Shown in pieces: positions 29,277 through 36,947 of a stretch of 64,000 nt of DNA. The first letter of the stretch is position 1. Each line of letters begins with the position of its first letter. Both the position numbers and the translations under genes were made by a program. The notes beneath the pieces are model-generated. The model had not been told where the DNA came from. It did no database searches and saw only the letters and a list, made by a program, of their open reading frames with translations. This stretch comes from Chloroflexota bacterium (GTDB lineage Bacteria > Chloroflexota > Limnocylindria > QHBO01): assembly GCA_040902225.1 (NCBI GenBank), contig JBBDXT010000004.1, positions 872,309 through 936,308 on the forward strand. The letters are read 5' to 3'.

Positions 29277-29305
29277 TCGGTAGCCTGTGACCGCCTTGTT
29301 GTCAA
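29277..29305 (-). promoter_or_regulatory. Possible sigma-70-type promoter of pcrA
   Basis: On the minus strand a perfect -35 box TTGACA (29300-29305) is followed after 17 bp by TACCGA (29277-29282), a weak -10. It lies about 20 bp ahead of the helicase ATG. The -35 is convincing; the -10 match is poor. Confidence 0.35.
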
Positions 29306-29402
29306 TCGAGACAGCCGAGTAGCCGATTTGATGCGTCGGATGGTCAGCTGGAGCCCTGGGTTGCCCCGGTGATACGCCGAAAGGTCATCGGTACCGCCTC
29401 GC

Positions 29403-29437
29403 TGGTCATAGTGACCACCGATCGGCCATCGGCCGAT
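29403..29437. promoter_or_regulatory. Two adjacent palindromes upstream of the XRE-type regulator
   Basis: TGGTCA-TAG-TGACCA (29403-29417) and ATCGGCC-ATC-GGCCGAT (29421-29437) are perfect palindromes with 3-nt centres, spaced 19 bp centre to centre, so on nearly the same face of the helix. They sit 38-72 bp ahead of a helix-turn-helix gene. The setting fits an autoregulatory operator region; binding is not shown. Confidence 0.45.
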
Positions 29438-29474
29438 AAGTCCGCCGTAACGTCGCGCGTCGGATCATCGGGTC

Positions 29475-30155
29475 ATGGGCAGTCGCGACGATCGACGCAC
29501 GGTGGGCCGGCTCAAGGGCGAGCGCCTGGCCGGCGAACTGACGACGGAGTGGCGCGAACTGCGCCTTGGGGCCGGCCTGTCGCAGTCGGCCGTCTCTCAC
29601 ACCGTCGGAATCTCGCGTTCCGCATACGCGCGCATCGAACGCGGCGAGTCGCATGAGATCGGAATGGTGCGAGCGGCGGTCATCACCGCCGCGCTCGGGG
29701 GGAACCTGTCAGTGAAGGTCTATCCAGCCGGACGGCCGATCCGCGATGCGGCTCACGTCGGTCTGCTGGCGACTCTCGAGGCGCGGGTAGGCGGTCGCTG
29801 GCGTGTCGTGCACGAGGCGCCCGTCGGGCAGGCAGGTGATCTGCGGGCTTGGGATCGGCGCCTGGACGGACCGGTTTCCATCGGCGTGGAGGCGGAGGTG
29901 GCACTCCGTGACCTCCAGGCGCTGGAGCGCAGGATGCAGCGCAAGAAGCAGGACAGCGGCGTGGAACGCATGATCCTCGTCGTGCGAGGCACGCGTCGCA
30001 ACCGCGAAGTGCTGCGCGAGGTGCTCCCCTCCCTGCGTGGGACCTTCCCCCTAGGTTCGCGTGAGCTGCTTCATGCGCTGGCCGTTGGCCGAGACCCAGG
30101 AGCCGATGGGTTGCTCGTGCTTGACGGACGATCCGCCTTTCGCGCTGACAGCTGA
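29475..30155 (+). CDS. XRE-family helix-turn-helix protein with a C-terminal domain of unknown function
   Basis: A 226-residue protein. Residues ~20-75 are a Cro/CI-type helix-turn-helix (WRELRLGAGLSQSAVSHTVG then SRSAYARIERGESHEIGM). The remaining ~150 residues form a second domain (GRWRVVHEAPVG, a later IGVEAEVALRDLQALERRM and a strand MILVVRGTRRNREVL). The order of D, E-x-E and a basic helix is reminiscent of restriction-endonuclease-like folds, but a complete catalytic motif is not certain. The two palindromes upstream suggest self-regulation. No partner gene is adjacent; the gaps on both sides are ~200 bp without recognised genes. Confidence 0.72.
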   Translation: MGSRDDRRTVGRLKGERLAGELTTEWRELRLGAGLSQSAVSHTVGISRSAYARIERGESHEIGMVRAAVITAALGGNLSVKVYPAGRPIRDAAHVGLLATLEARVGGRWRVVHEAPVGQAGDLRAWDRRLDGPVSIGVEAEVALRDLQALERRMQRKKQDSGVERMILVVRGTRRNREVLREVLPSLRGTFPLGSRELLHALAVGRDPGADGLLVLDGRSAFRADS

Positions 30156-30355
30156 GCTGTGACTGGCATACGTCCAGCATCCTGCGTGACCACTCGGTTG
30201 CCACAACAGCTCGTCGGTTGCCGCCAGGGCTCAACGGGTGATCAGCCACGCCACTGCCCCGTCGGAATGGACCATCTGCTGAGCGGCCCCGGGACGGTTG
30301 AGCCTGATTCTAGGGGCTGGCCGCGCGGCCCTTATCTGGCTACAGTGGCCGGACC

Positions 30356-31330
30356 GTGTCCGAAATGCGGCCTTCGTCCGATCGCCCAAGCGAAGCGACG
30401 CTCCTGGCCTTCGGGGCCGTCGTTCTGCTCGGCGGGGCCAACGCCATCGCGGTCAAATTGACCGTCGCCGAGCTCGCGCCCTTCTGGGGAGCCGCCCTCC
30501 GCTTCGTCGCCGCCGGCGCCCTGATGCTGCTCGTCGTCGCCGCTACCCGAAGGCGGCTGCCGCGCGGTCGAAGCCTGTCAGGCGCTGCCCTCTACGGAGT
30601 GGTCGGGTTTTCGGCCAGCTACGGCCTGGCCTACACGGGTCTGCGTGACGTCCCGGCCGGCACCGCCATGGTCCTCATCGCGCTCACCCCGCTCTTCACC
30701 TTTGGCCTGGCCATCGCGCATCGCCAGGAGAGCTTCCACGTCCAGGGCCTGCTCGGCGCGCTGATCGCCGTCGTGGGTGTCGGTCTCGTGTTCGTCGACC
30801 AGCTGAGCGCGGACGTGCCGCTCGTCTCCTTGCTGCTCATCCTGGTGGCGGCCGTAGCCATTGCCGAGTCGTCCGTGATCGTCAAGGCGATTCCACGCAG
30901 CGACCCGTTCGCGACCAACGCGGTGGCCATGCTGACCGGCGGCGGGCTGCTGCTCGCGCTGTCGTTGGTGTTGGCCGAGCCGTTGGCCCTGCCGCAGCAG
31001 ACGGAGACCTGGGCCGCCATCGGCTACCTGGTCGTCTTTGGCTCGGTGGTCATGTTCGCGCTGTTCGTCTTCACCCTCCAGCGCTGGACCGCCTCGGCAG
31101 TCTCGTACGTGACGCTGTTGATGCCACTGGTCACCGTGGCATTGGCGGCCGTGCTCACCGACGAGCGGATCACGCCTTCGTTCGTGCTGGGCGGTGCCGT
31201 GATCCTGGGTGGGGTGTACGTGGGCGCCTTCATGAAGGGCCTGCCGGCTCGCTCTTCAGCGTCCAGCCTGCCCGAGTGCCTGCCGATCGACGCCTGCGCC
31301 GAGGCTGAAGCGGAGCCGGCCGGCGCGTAG
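30356..31330 (+). CDS. EamA-family (DMT) transporter
   Basis: A 324-residue membrane protein starting with GTG. It has about ten helices in two EamA repeats: the first starts LLAFGAVVLLGGANAIAVKL and the second LLLILVAAVAIAESSVIVKA. The final ~30 residues are a hydrophilic cytoplasmic tail with two cysteines. It is distinct from the paralogue at 10757, with low similarity. A small-metabolite exporter is likely; the substrate is unknown. The 200 bp upstream (30156-30355) shows no recognised feature. Confidence 0.85.
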   Translation: MSEMRPSSDRPSEATLLAFGAVVLLGGANAIAVKLTVAELAPFWGAALRFVAAGALMLLVVAATRRRLPRGRSLSGAALYGVVGFSASYGLAYTGLRDVPAGTAMVLIALTPLFTFGLAIAHRQESFHVQGLLGALIAVVGVGLVFVDQLSADVPLVSLLLILVAAVAIAESSVIVKAIPRSDPFATNAVAMLTGGGLLLALSLVLAEPLALPQQTETWAAIGYLVVFGSVVMFALFVFTLQRWTASAVSYVTLLMPLVTVALAAVLTDERITPSFVLGGAVILGGVYVGAFMKGLPARSSASSLPECLPIDACAEAEAEPAGA

Positions 31331-31357
31331 CCGCGGTCCGCGCAGGGCGGTCAGCCC

Positions 31358-31774
31358 TCAGCTCAGGTCGACGCAGGCCGCGTACGTGCCCATGTCTTCG
31401 CCCGAGACGTGCAGGTTGAGCGCCAGATCCCCGGCCAGCAGCTCCGCCAGCGAGGCTTGCACCACCGTCTGCGACGCGCCATCGATCACGTTCGCAAGTG
31501 GGTACAGGGGCTGCGGCACGAGGTCGACGCAGGTGCCGGGGTGAATGTGGGCCGGCATGTTCGGATGGCCCGCCGGATCCACGTCGACGACCACAAGGGT
31601 CGAACTGTCGCCGCTTTCGGTGAGGACCGCCGTGCCGGTCACGCCTGACGCATTGAGTGTCTCGAGCTGGAAGGTGCGTGCCTCCTGGGAGCCGCAGGCT
31701 GCCAGCGCGATCGCGGCGAGCAGGGTCGCGGCGAGTGAAACGGAGATGCGCGCCGGCCGCGTTCTGCATGTCAC
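31358..31774 (-). CDS. Putative lipoprotein, CHRD-like
   Basis: A 138-residue protein with a signal peptide and the lipobox LAAC near residue 26, so it should be anchored outside the membrane. The mature part is beta-rich: FQLETLNASGVTGTAVLTES, a middle MPAHIHPGTC and LALNLHVSGEDMGTYAACVD. The H-I-H plus two cysteines and the strand layout resemble CHRD or copper/zinc-superoxide-dismutase-like folds, without full metal-site evidence. It is convergent with the EamA gene. Function is unknown. Confidence 0.65.
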   Translation of the reverse strand: MTCRTRPARISVSLAATLLAAIALAACGSQEARTFQLETLNASGVTGTAVLTESGDSSTLVVVDVDPAGHPNMPAHIHPGTCVDLVPQPLYPLANVIDGASQTVVQASLAELLAGDLALNLHVSGEDMGTYAACVDLS

Positions 31775-31827
31775 CCACGGAGCGTACCCGATTCGATCTC
31801 CCGGCGCGCCACCGTGGGGAGGTGCGG

Positions 31828-33741
31828 CTAGTCGGCGGGAGCCCCGCGACGCCCACGGGCACGCGGCCGCGCCTTCGCCGGTGCGCCACCGGCGGCGGAT
31901 TGGCGTGACACCGCCTCGCGCGCCTCGCGCACTGCCTGGGCGCGCATGGCCTTGACGAAGATCATGGCCGGAACCGGGTCGAGCTGGCTCCCGGCAGCTT
32001 GAGCGATGCGCGCGAGCGCAACTTCGGAGGTCAATGCCTTGCGGTAGGGACGCGTCGTGGTCATGGCGCTGTACGCGTCGGCGACCGCCAGAACGCGGGC
32101 GAGCGGCGGGATCTGTTCGCCGGCCAGGCCATCGAGATACCCGTCGCCGTCCCAGCGCTCATGGTGATGGCGGACGCTGGATCGAACCTCGGCGAGCTGC
32201 GGAACGGCACCCACGATCGCATCACCCAGGGCCACGTGCTGCTTGACGATCTCGAACTCTTCGTCCGTCAGCGGCCCCGGCTTGCGGAGGATCCCGTCGG
32301 GCACCCCCACCTTGCCGATGTCGTGGAGCAGGCCCGCCAGCCGCAGGAGGCGGTGCTCCTCCTCTCCCAGGCGCATTGCGTGTGCCAGGAAGAGTGCATG
32401 CGCGGTGACATCCTCGGAATGCGAGCGGGTGTAGTGATCCTTGGCATCCACGGTGGCCACCAGTCCCTCGAAGACGCCGAAGATCGTGTTCTGCGCCGCC
32501 AGTGAGCCAATGGTCGACAGGTTGGCGACCTTTGTCACCGCGCCACCGCCGGTCTTCGCCTCGCGCAGGGCAGCCTCGGCGACGCTGATCAGCTCGAGCG
32601 GCCGGGAGCCGTCGACGGGTGCCCGCGCCACTCCGATCGAGACGCTGACGGGGAGCGCCTCGGTGCCGGCGAAGCGCAGCTCAACGTCGAGGAGCGCCGC
32701 GCGCAACTCGTCGAGGGTGGGCAGCAGCCGGTCGCCGCCGTCGGCGAAGTCCGCCACCAGGAACTCGTCGGGGCCGAATCGCCCGAACAGCTGATTCGGC
32801 CGCACCACCGCGGCCAGCGTGTCCGCCACGAGGTGCAGCGCCTCGTCGCCGGCTCGATGACCATGGCCGGCGTTCAGCAGGCGGAATGCATCAATGTCGA
32901 TGATCGCGATGGCGCCCGCCGCGTTGCGCCGAGAGAGCTGATGGGTGAGCTGCTCCAGGACGAAGCCATGGTTGGCCTGACCGGTGAGCGGGTCGCGCAT
33001 GGCGCGTTCGCGCAACAGCCGATTCTGACGGTCGACCAGCCGGCTCGTGCCCGCGAAGGCCAGCCAAAGGACGGCAAACAGCGCCGCGGCCGCCGCGAGG
33101 GCCGCGAGCCGAACCCCGTCGCGGGCCTCCGATACGGCCAGCTCGATCGGGCGAGCATCCTGGTACACCTCGTACACGCCGACTGGATTGCCGTCGGTCA
33201 TCCCCCGGATCGGGACGTAGAGCTCCAGGAAGGGGGCCGGCAGCGGAACCGTCTCTAGCGCCAGCGCCTCGTCCTCGGCCGCCTCCCCGAACTCCCACCG
33301 CGGCTCGCCGCCCAATGCGGCGCGCAGGTCGGCGGCGACCTCGAACATTCGTCCGCGCAGCCCCGGGTCGGAGCTGTACACCGCCCGTCCATTCGGCGAC
33401 CAGATGACGACCCGGCTCATCTCGCCACCCTGCACCATCAGCTCCAGCTGCGCGTCGATGGCGGGGTCGCGTGCTGCACCGGGCTGAAGAGCATCGGTCG
33501 CCAGCGCGGGGTCGAGGTTGGCGCGGACAACGGATTCGGCGTGCTCCAACGCCGCATCGACGGCGAGCTGTCGAAGCTGGTCGGCCACCAGGTTGGCTAC
33601 GACGGCCGACAGGGCGACGACGATCGCGAGGGCGGCCCCGGCCACCGCGATGCGCACGCTCGGCCGCCACGCCATGAGGGTCGCCAGGCGGCGGCCGGCG
33701 CGGGGCAGGGCGACAGGCTCGGTCCGCGTGCTCGTTGCCAT
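31828..33741 (-). CDS. GGDEF plus HD-GYP cyclic-di-GMP signalling protein
   Basis: A 637-residue protein from the ATG at 33741. An N-terminal membrane helix, a ~150-residue external sensor region and a second helix precede the GGDEF domain, whose active-site loop reads GPDEF. A C-terminal HD-GYP domain follows with HDIGK, HHERWDGDGY and ADAYSAMTTTRPYR. GGDEF domains make cyclic di-GMP and HD-GYP domains cleave it. The loop change (GG to GP) and GYL in place of GYP leave the balance of the two activities uncertain. It is downstream of groEL but separated from it by a strong terminator. Confidence 0.88.
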   Translation of the reverse strand: MATSTRTEPVALPRAGRRLATLMAWRPSVRIAVAGAALAIVVALSAVVANLVADQLRQLAVDAALEHAESVVRANLDPALATDALQPGAARDPAIDAQLELMVQGGEMSRVVIWSPNGRAVYSSDPGLRGRMFEVAADLRAALGGEPRWEFGEAAEDEALALETVPLPAPFLELYVPIRGMTDGNPVGVYEVYQDARPIELAVSEARDGVRLAALAAAAALFAVLWLAFAGTSRLVDRQNRLLRERAMRDPLTGQANHGFVLEQLTHQLSRRNAAGAIAIIDIDAFRLLNAGHGHRAGDEALHLVADTLAAVVRPNQLFGRFGPDEFLVADFADGGDRLLPTLDELRAALLDVELRFAGTEALPVSVSIGVARAPVDGSRPLELISVAEAALREAKTGGGAVTKVANLSTIGSLAAQNTIFGVFEGLVATVDAKDHYTRSHSEDVTAHALFLAHAMRLGEEEHRLLRLAGLLHDIGKVGVPDGILRKPGPLTDEEFEIVKQHVALGDAIVGAVPQLAEVRSSVRHHHERWDGDGYLDGLAGEQIPPLARVLAVADAYSAMTTTRPYRKALTSEVALARIAQAAGSQLDPVPAMIFVKAMRAQAVREAREAVSRQSAAGGAPAKARPRARGRRGAPAD

Positions 33742-33816
33742 GTCGAGCAACGGTATTGGGCACCCGCCGAAGGCGATATAGACCGATCGGGTAGCCCGCA
33801 GGTACTCCAAGCACGA

Positions 33817-33846
33817 CGAAGGCCCCGGCGCAAGCCGGGGCCTTCG
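33817..33846 (-). terminator. Rho-independent-type terminator hairpin after groEL
   Basis: A perfect 13-bp stem, CGAAGGCCCCGGC (33817-33829) with GCCGGGGCCTTCG (33834-33846), closes a GCAA tetraloop about 20 bp after the groEL stop. There is no long T tract, as is common in high-GC genomes. It separates groESL from the GGDEF/HD-GYP gene. Confidence 0.8.
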
Positions 33847-33865
33847 AATCGGTTGGGAGGTTGGA

Positions 33866-35494
33866 CTAGTAGTCGCCCATCCCGCCGCCGCCCATGCCGG
33901 GCATCGGCGCCTTCTCCTTCTCGGGCAGGTCGGTCACGACCGTCTCGGTGGTGAGCATCAGGGCTGCCACCGATGCGGCGTTCTCGAGTGCCGAGCGGGT
34001 GACCTTGGCCGGGTCGATGATGCCGGCCACGAACATGTCGGTGTACTCGGCCTTCTGGGCATCCCAGCCATTGCCGGGCTTCAACTTGCGGACGGCCTCC
34101 ACGACGACCGATCCCTCCATGCCGCCGTTAGCGGCGATCTGGCGGAGCGGCTCCTCGAGCGCGCGGCGCAGGATGTTGACACCGGTCGCCTCGTCACCGA
34201 GCGCCTCGACCTTGTCCAGCGCGGGGATCGCGTGGAGCAGGACCGAGCCGCCACCGGCGACCATCCCCTCCTCGACCCCGGCACGGGCGGCGGAGAGCGC
34301 GTCCTCGATGCGGTGCTTCTTCTCCTTCAGCTCGACCTCGGTGGCCGCGCCGACCTTGAGGATCGCCACCCCGCCGGAGAGCTTGGCCAGGCGCTCCTGG
34401 AGCTTCTCGCGGTCGAAGTCGCTGGTGGTGTCGTCGATCTGGAGCTTGATCTGGGACTTGCGGGCCTCGATCGCGTTCGAATCGCCCTTCCCCTCGACGA
34501 TGGTTGTGTTGTCCTTGGTGGCGGTCACGCGACGCGCCTGGCCGAGGTCCTCGAGCTGCACGCTGTCGAGCTTGCGGCCGACCTCCTCGGAGATGACCCG
34601 CGCACCGGTCAGGGTGGCGATGTCCTCGAGCATGGCCTTGCGGCGATCCCCGAAGCCCGGAGCCTTGATGGCCAGCACGTTGATGGTGCCGCGCAGCTTG
34701 TTGACGACCAGGGTGGCGAGCGCCTCCCCGTCCACGTCCTCGGCCACGATCAGGAGCGGCTTGCCAGCACCGACGACCTTCTCCAGGGTCGGCAGGATGT
34801 CGGCCACGGCGCTGATCTTCTTGTCGGTGACCAGGATGAAGGGCGCCTCGAGGGTGGCCTCCATGCGCCCTCCGTCGTTCGAGGTGACCATGTAGGCACT
34901 GACGTAGCCCCGATCGAGCTGCATCCCCTCGACGTACTCCTTGTCGAGCTTGAGCCCCTGGCTCTCCTCGACCGTGACCACGCCGTCCTTGCCGACCTTC
35001 TCCATGACCTCGGCGATGATCTCGCCGATCTCGGTGTCGCGGGCGCTGATGGCGGCGATGTGGGCGATGTCGTCCTTGGTGAGGACCGGCTTGGAGAGCC
35101 GCTTGATCTCGTCCACGACGGCGGACACGCCACGCTCGATGCCGCGCTTGAGCGCCATCGGGTTGGCACCGGCCGTCACGTTGCGCAGGCCCTCGCTGAT
35201 GATTGCCTGGGCCAGCACGATGCTGGTGGTGGTGCCGTCACCGGCAATGTCGTTGGTCTTGGCGGCGACCTCCTCGAGCAGCTGGGCCCCCATGTTCTCG
35301 TATGGGTCCTCCAGCTCGATGTCGCGCGCGATGGTGACGCCGTCGTTGGTGATCGTCGGCGATCCGTACTTCTTGTCCAGGAGCGCGTACCGGCCACGCG
35401 GGCCCAGGGTGACCTTGACGGCGTCGGCCATCTTGTCGACCCCGCGCTTCAGCGCGCGTCGTGCCTCTTCGTCGAACAGGAGCTGCTTTGCCAC
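33866..35494 (-). CDS. groL: Chaperonin GroEL (60 kDa)
   Basis: A 542-residue Hsp60 of normal length. It shows [15 protein letters not shown], the ATP site [16 protein letters not shown], the helical [18 protein letters not shown] of the apical domain and a C-terminal glycine/methionine-rich tail. Fourteen copies form the folding chamber capped by GroES. It follows groES by 21 bp in one operon under the CIRCE element at 35920-35946 and is closed by a 13-bp terminator stem. Confidence 0.97.
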   Translation of the reverse strand: MAKQLLFDEEARRALKRGVDKMADAVKVTLGPRGRYALLDKKYGSPTITNDGVTIARDIELEDPYENMGAQLLEEVAAKTNDIAGDGTTTSIVLAQAIISEGLRNVTAGANPMALKRGIERGVSAVVDEIKRLSKPVLTKDDIAHIAAISARDTEIGEIIAEVMEKVGKDGVVTVEESQGLKLDKEYVEGMQLDRGYVSAYMVTSNDGGRMEATLEAPFILVTDKKISAVADILPTLEKVVGAGKPLLIVAEDVDGEALATLVVNKLRGTINVLAIKAPGFGDRRKAMLEDIATLTGARVISEEVGRKLDSVQLEDLGQARRVTATKDNTTIVEGKGDSNAIEARKSQIKLQIDDTTSDFDREKLQERLAKLSGGVAILKVGAATEVELKEKKHRIEDALSAARAGVEEGMVAGGGSVLLHAIPALDKVEALGDEATGVNILRRALEEPLRQIAANGGMEGSVVVEAVRKLKPGNGWDAQKAEYTDMFVAGIIDPAKVTRSALENAASVAALMLTTETVVTDLPEKEKAPMPGMGGGGMGDY

Positions 35495-35515
35495 GATGTT
35501 GTTCGTCCTCCGAAA

Positions 35516-35827
35516 CTACTTGATGACTGCCAGGACGTCCTTCTGGGAGAGGATCAGCAGATCCTCGTCATCCAGCTTGAACTCGGTCCCGGCGTACTTC
35601 TGGAACAGGATCTTCTCCCCGACCGCGACCTCGATCGGCTCACGGCTGCCGTCGTCCAGGGTGCGCCCCGGTCCGACCGCCAGGATCGTCCCTTCCTGGG
35701 GGCGCTCCTTGACCGTATCGGGCAGGACGATGCCGCTCTTGGTCATCTCCTCCCGGGCGCTGGGCCTGACGACCAGGCGGTCGCCCAGGGGCTTGAGCTT
35801 GGTCTCCGATGCGACCTTGGTGGCCAT
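35516..35827 (-). CDS. groES: Co-chaperonin GroES
   Basis: A 103-residue GroES from the ATG at 35827 (MATKVASETKLKPLGDRLVV); a longer start is less likely. The mobile loop region (EEMTKSGIVLPDTVKERPQE) that binds GroEL and the KILFQKYAGTEFKLDDEDLL barrel end are present. It is first in the groES-groEL operon. Promoter boxes and a CIRCE site lie ~95-150 bp upstream, so HrcA control in heat shock is expected. Confidence 0.96.
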   Translation of the reverse strand: MATKVASETKLKPLGDRLVVRPSAREEMTKSGIVLPDTVKERPQEGTILAVGPGRTLDDGSREPIEVAVGEKILFQKYAGTEFKLDDEDLLILSQKDVLAVIK

Positions 35828-35919
35828 GTGTGCGTGATGCCTCCTCAACCGATGATTCGCGGGCGCTGCCTTGGTTCATCTCAGCGGGAGAAGCCGGCAG
35901 GGCCGATGCGACCGGGGTG

Positions 35920-35946
35920 CTGGCACTCAACCGCTGAGAGTGCTAA
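35920..35946 (-). promoter_or_regulatory. CIRCE operator (HrcA binding site) of groESL
   Basis: On the minus strand TTAGCACTC (35946-35938), a 9-bp spacer and GAGTGCCAG form the CIRCE inverted repeat; the consensus second arm is GAGTGCTAA, so two bases differ. It sits just after the promoter at 35950-35979. HrcA, not encoded in this window, would repress here and release on heat shock. Confidence 0.92.
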
Positions 35947-35949
35947 CGG

Positions 35950-35979
35950 ATCGTAGCCCGCTGGCAGGTCGCGTGTCAA
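35950..35979 (-). promoter_or_regulatory. Sigma-70-type promoter of groESL
   Basis: Minus-strand TTGACA (35974-35979), 18-bp spacer, then TACGAT (35950-35955). The CIRCE site starts 3 bp further on, the classical arrangement that lets HrcA block transcription start. Confidence 0.75.
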
Positions 35980-35982
35980 GAC

Positions 35983-36165
35983 GCTGACAGCCTGCTCCTG
36001 CAGGCCGCCATCGCCGGCGGCATCAGCGCGCCCTGGATGCTGCGCTCCAAGCTCCTGGCGCTGGTCAGCCGGCTCCGCGGCCGCCCAACGGCGACCGCTC
36101 CCGATGACGCCGCCTGCCCGCTCCCCTACCCAGGGGCTGACGAGCCGCCGACCAGCGAGCGGTAG
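35983..36165 (+). pseudogene. Possible 3' remnant of a plus-strand membrane-protein gene
   Basis: An open frame without a start reads ADSLLLQAAIAGGISAPWML, then RSKLLALVSRLRGRP and a Pro/Asp-rich tail to a TAG at 36163. A hydrophobic helix followed by a basic stretch is how many membrane proteins end. It lies in the short gap between the groESL promoter and tatD and overlaps the tatD 3' end. It could be a chance frame in high-GC DNA; I rate it weak. Confidence 0.25.
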
Positions 36166-36947
36166 GCCGCCGCCACCTCCGAGGCGATGGCCTCCGGTGA
36201 CGTCCCGCGAAGCCGCGCCAGCTCAGCTGTCACCCGCAACGCCGTGGTCGGCTCGTTCCGCTGTTCGCCGCCTCCCGGCGCCAGCCAGGGCGAATCGGTC
36301 TCGACCAGATAGGTTCCTTCGGGAAGCGCCGCAGCCGCGGCTCGCGGACCTCGGGCCGACGCGAAGCTGACCGGTAGCGCGAAGCTGATGAGGTAGCCGC
36401 CCGCGGCCAGGTCCCGCGCCAGGATCGCGTCGCCCGAGAAGCAGTGCAGCACTCCGCGCAGGGTGCCCGCTCCGAGACCCTGCCACGCCAGGAGGGCGGT
36501 CCGTACCTCGTCGTGTGCCTCGCGGTCGTGGACCAGCACCGGCTTTCCGACCGCCGCCGCCATCGCCAGCTGACGCTCGAGCGCCGCACGCTGGGCCTCC
36601 CGCGGCGACAGGTCCCGATGGAAGTCGAGGCCGATCTCCCCCACCGCCACGACCCGCGGTTCGGCGGCAAGGGCGGCCAGCTCGTCCCAGTCGGCAGGCG
36701 TGGGAACGGCCGAGAAGTGCGGATGCACGCCCACCGCCGCGTCGATCAGCCCCGGATGCGCCGCGGCCAATGCGACCGCCGCCCGCGACGAGGCAAGGTC
36801 GTAGCCCGGGACCAGGATGCGGGCGATCCCCGCCTCGACGGCCCGCCCGATGACCGCCTCGCGATCGGCGTCGAAGGCGGCGTCCTGAAGGTGACAATGC
36901 GAGTCGATCAGCCCGGGCAGGTGGGCCGGCGTGCGGTGGCGACTCAG
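36126..36947 (-). CDS. tatD: TatD-family metal-dependent deoxyribonuclease
   Basis: A complete TatD sequence is readable: metal motif DSHCHLQD at the start, GVHPH, VGEIGLDFHRD, VLVHDREAHDEV, GVLHCFSG and VETDSPWLAP. However no ATG, GTG or TTG precedes the essential first motif in this frame. The first standard codon, a TTG at 36770, would delete the H-x-H metal site. The best start is a CTG at 36945-36947 that overlaps the metG stop as CTGA, giving 273 residues against a family norm of ~260. Translation coupled to metG is therefore likely. A sequencing indel is the alternative. Confidence 0.82.
   Translation of the reverse strand: MSRHRTPAHLPGLIDSHCHLQDAAFDADREAVIGRAVEAGIARILVPGYDLASSRAAVALAAAHPGLIDAAVGVHPHFSAVPTPADWDELAALAAEPRVVAVGEIGLDFHRDLSPREAQRAALERQLAMAAAVGKPVLVHDREAHDEVRTALLAWQGLGAGTLRGVLHCFSGDAILARDLAAGGYLISFALPVSFASARGPRAAAAALPEGTYLVETDSPWLAPGGGEQRNEPTTALRVTAELARLRGTSPEAIASEVAAAYRSLVGGSSAPG

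Noticed and set aside
27140-29290. A 716-codon plus-strand open frame
   Set aside because: It lies wholly opposite the helicase gene, whose motifs are complete; it is a high-GC antisense shadow.
34232-35956. A 574-codon plus-strand open frame opposite groEL/groES
   Set aside because: Antisense shadow of a well-identified operon; composition is typical of reversed GC-rich codons.
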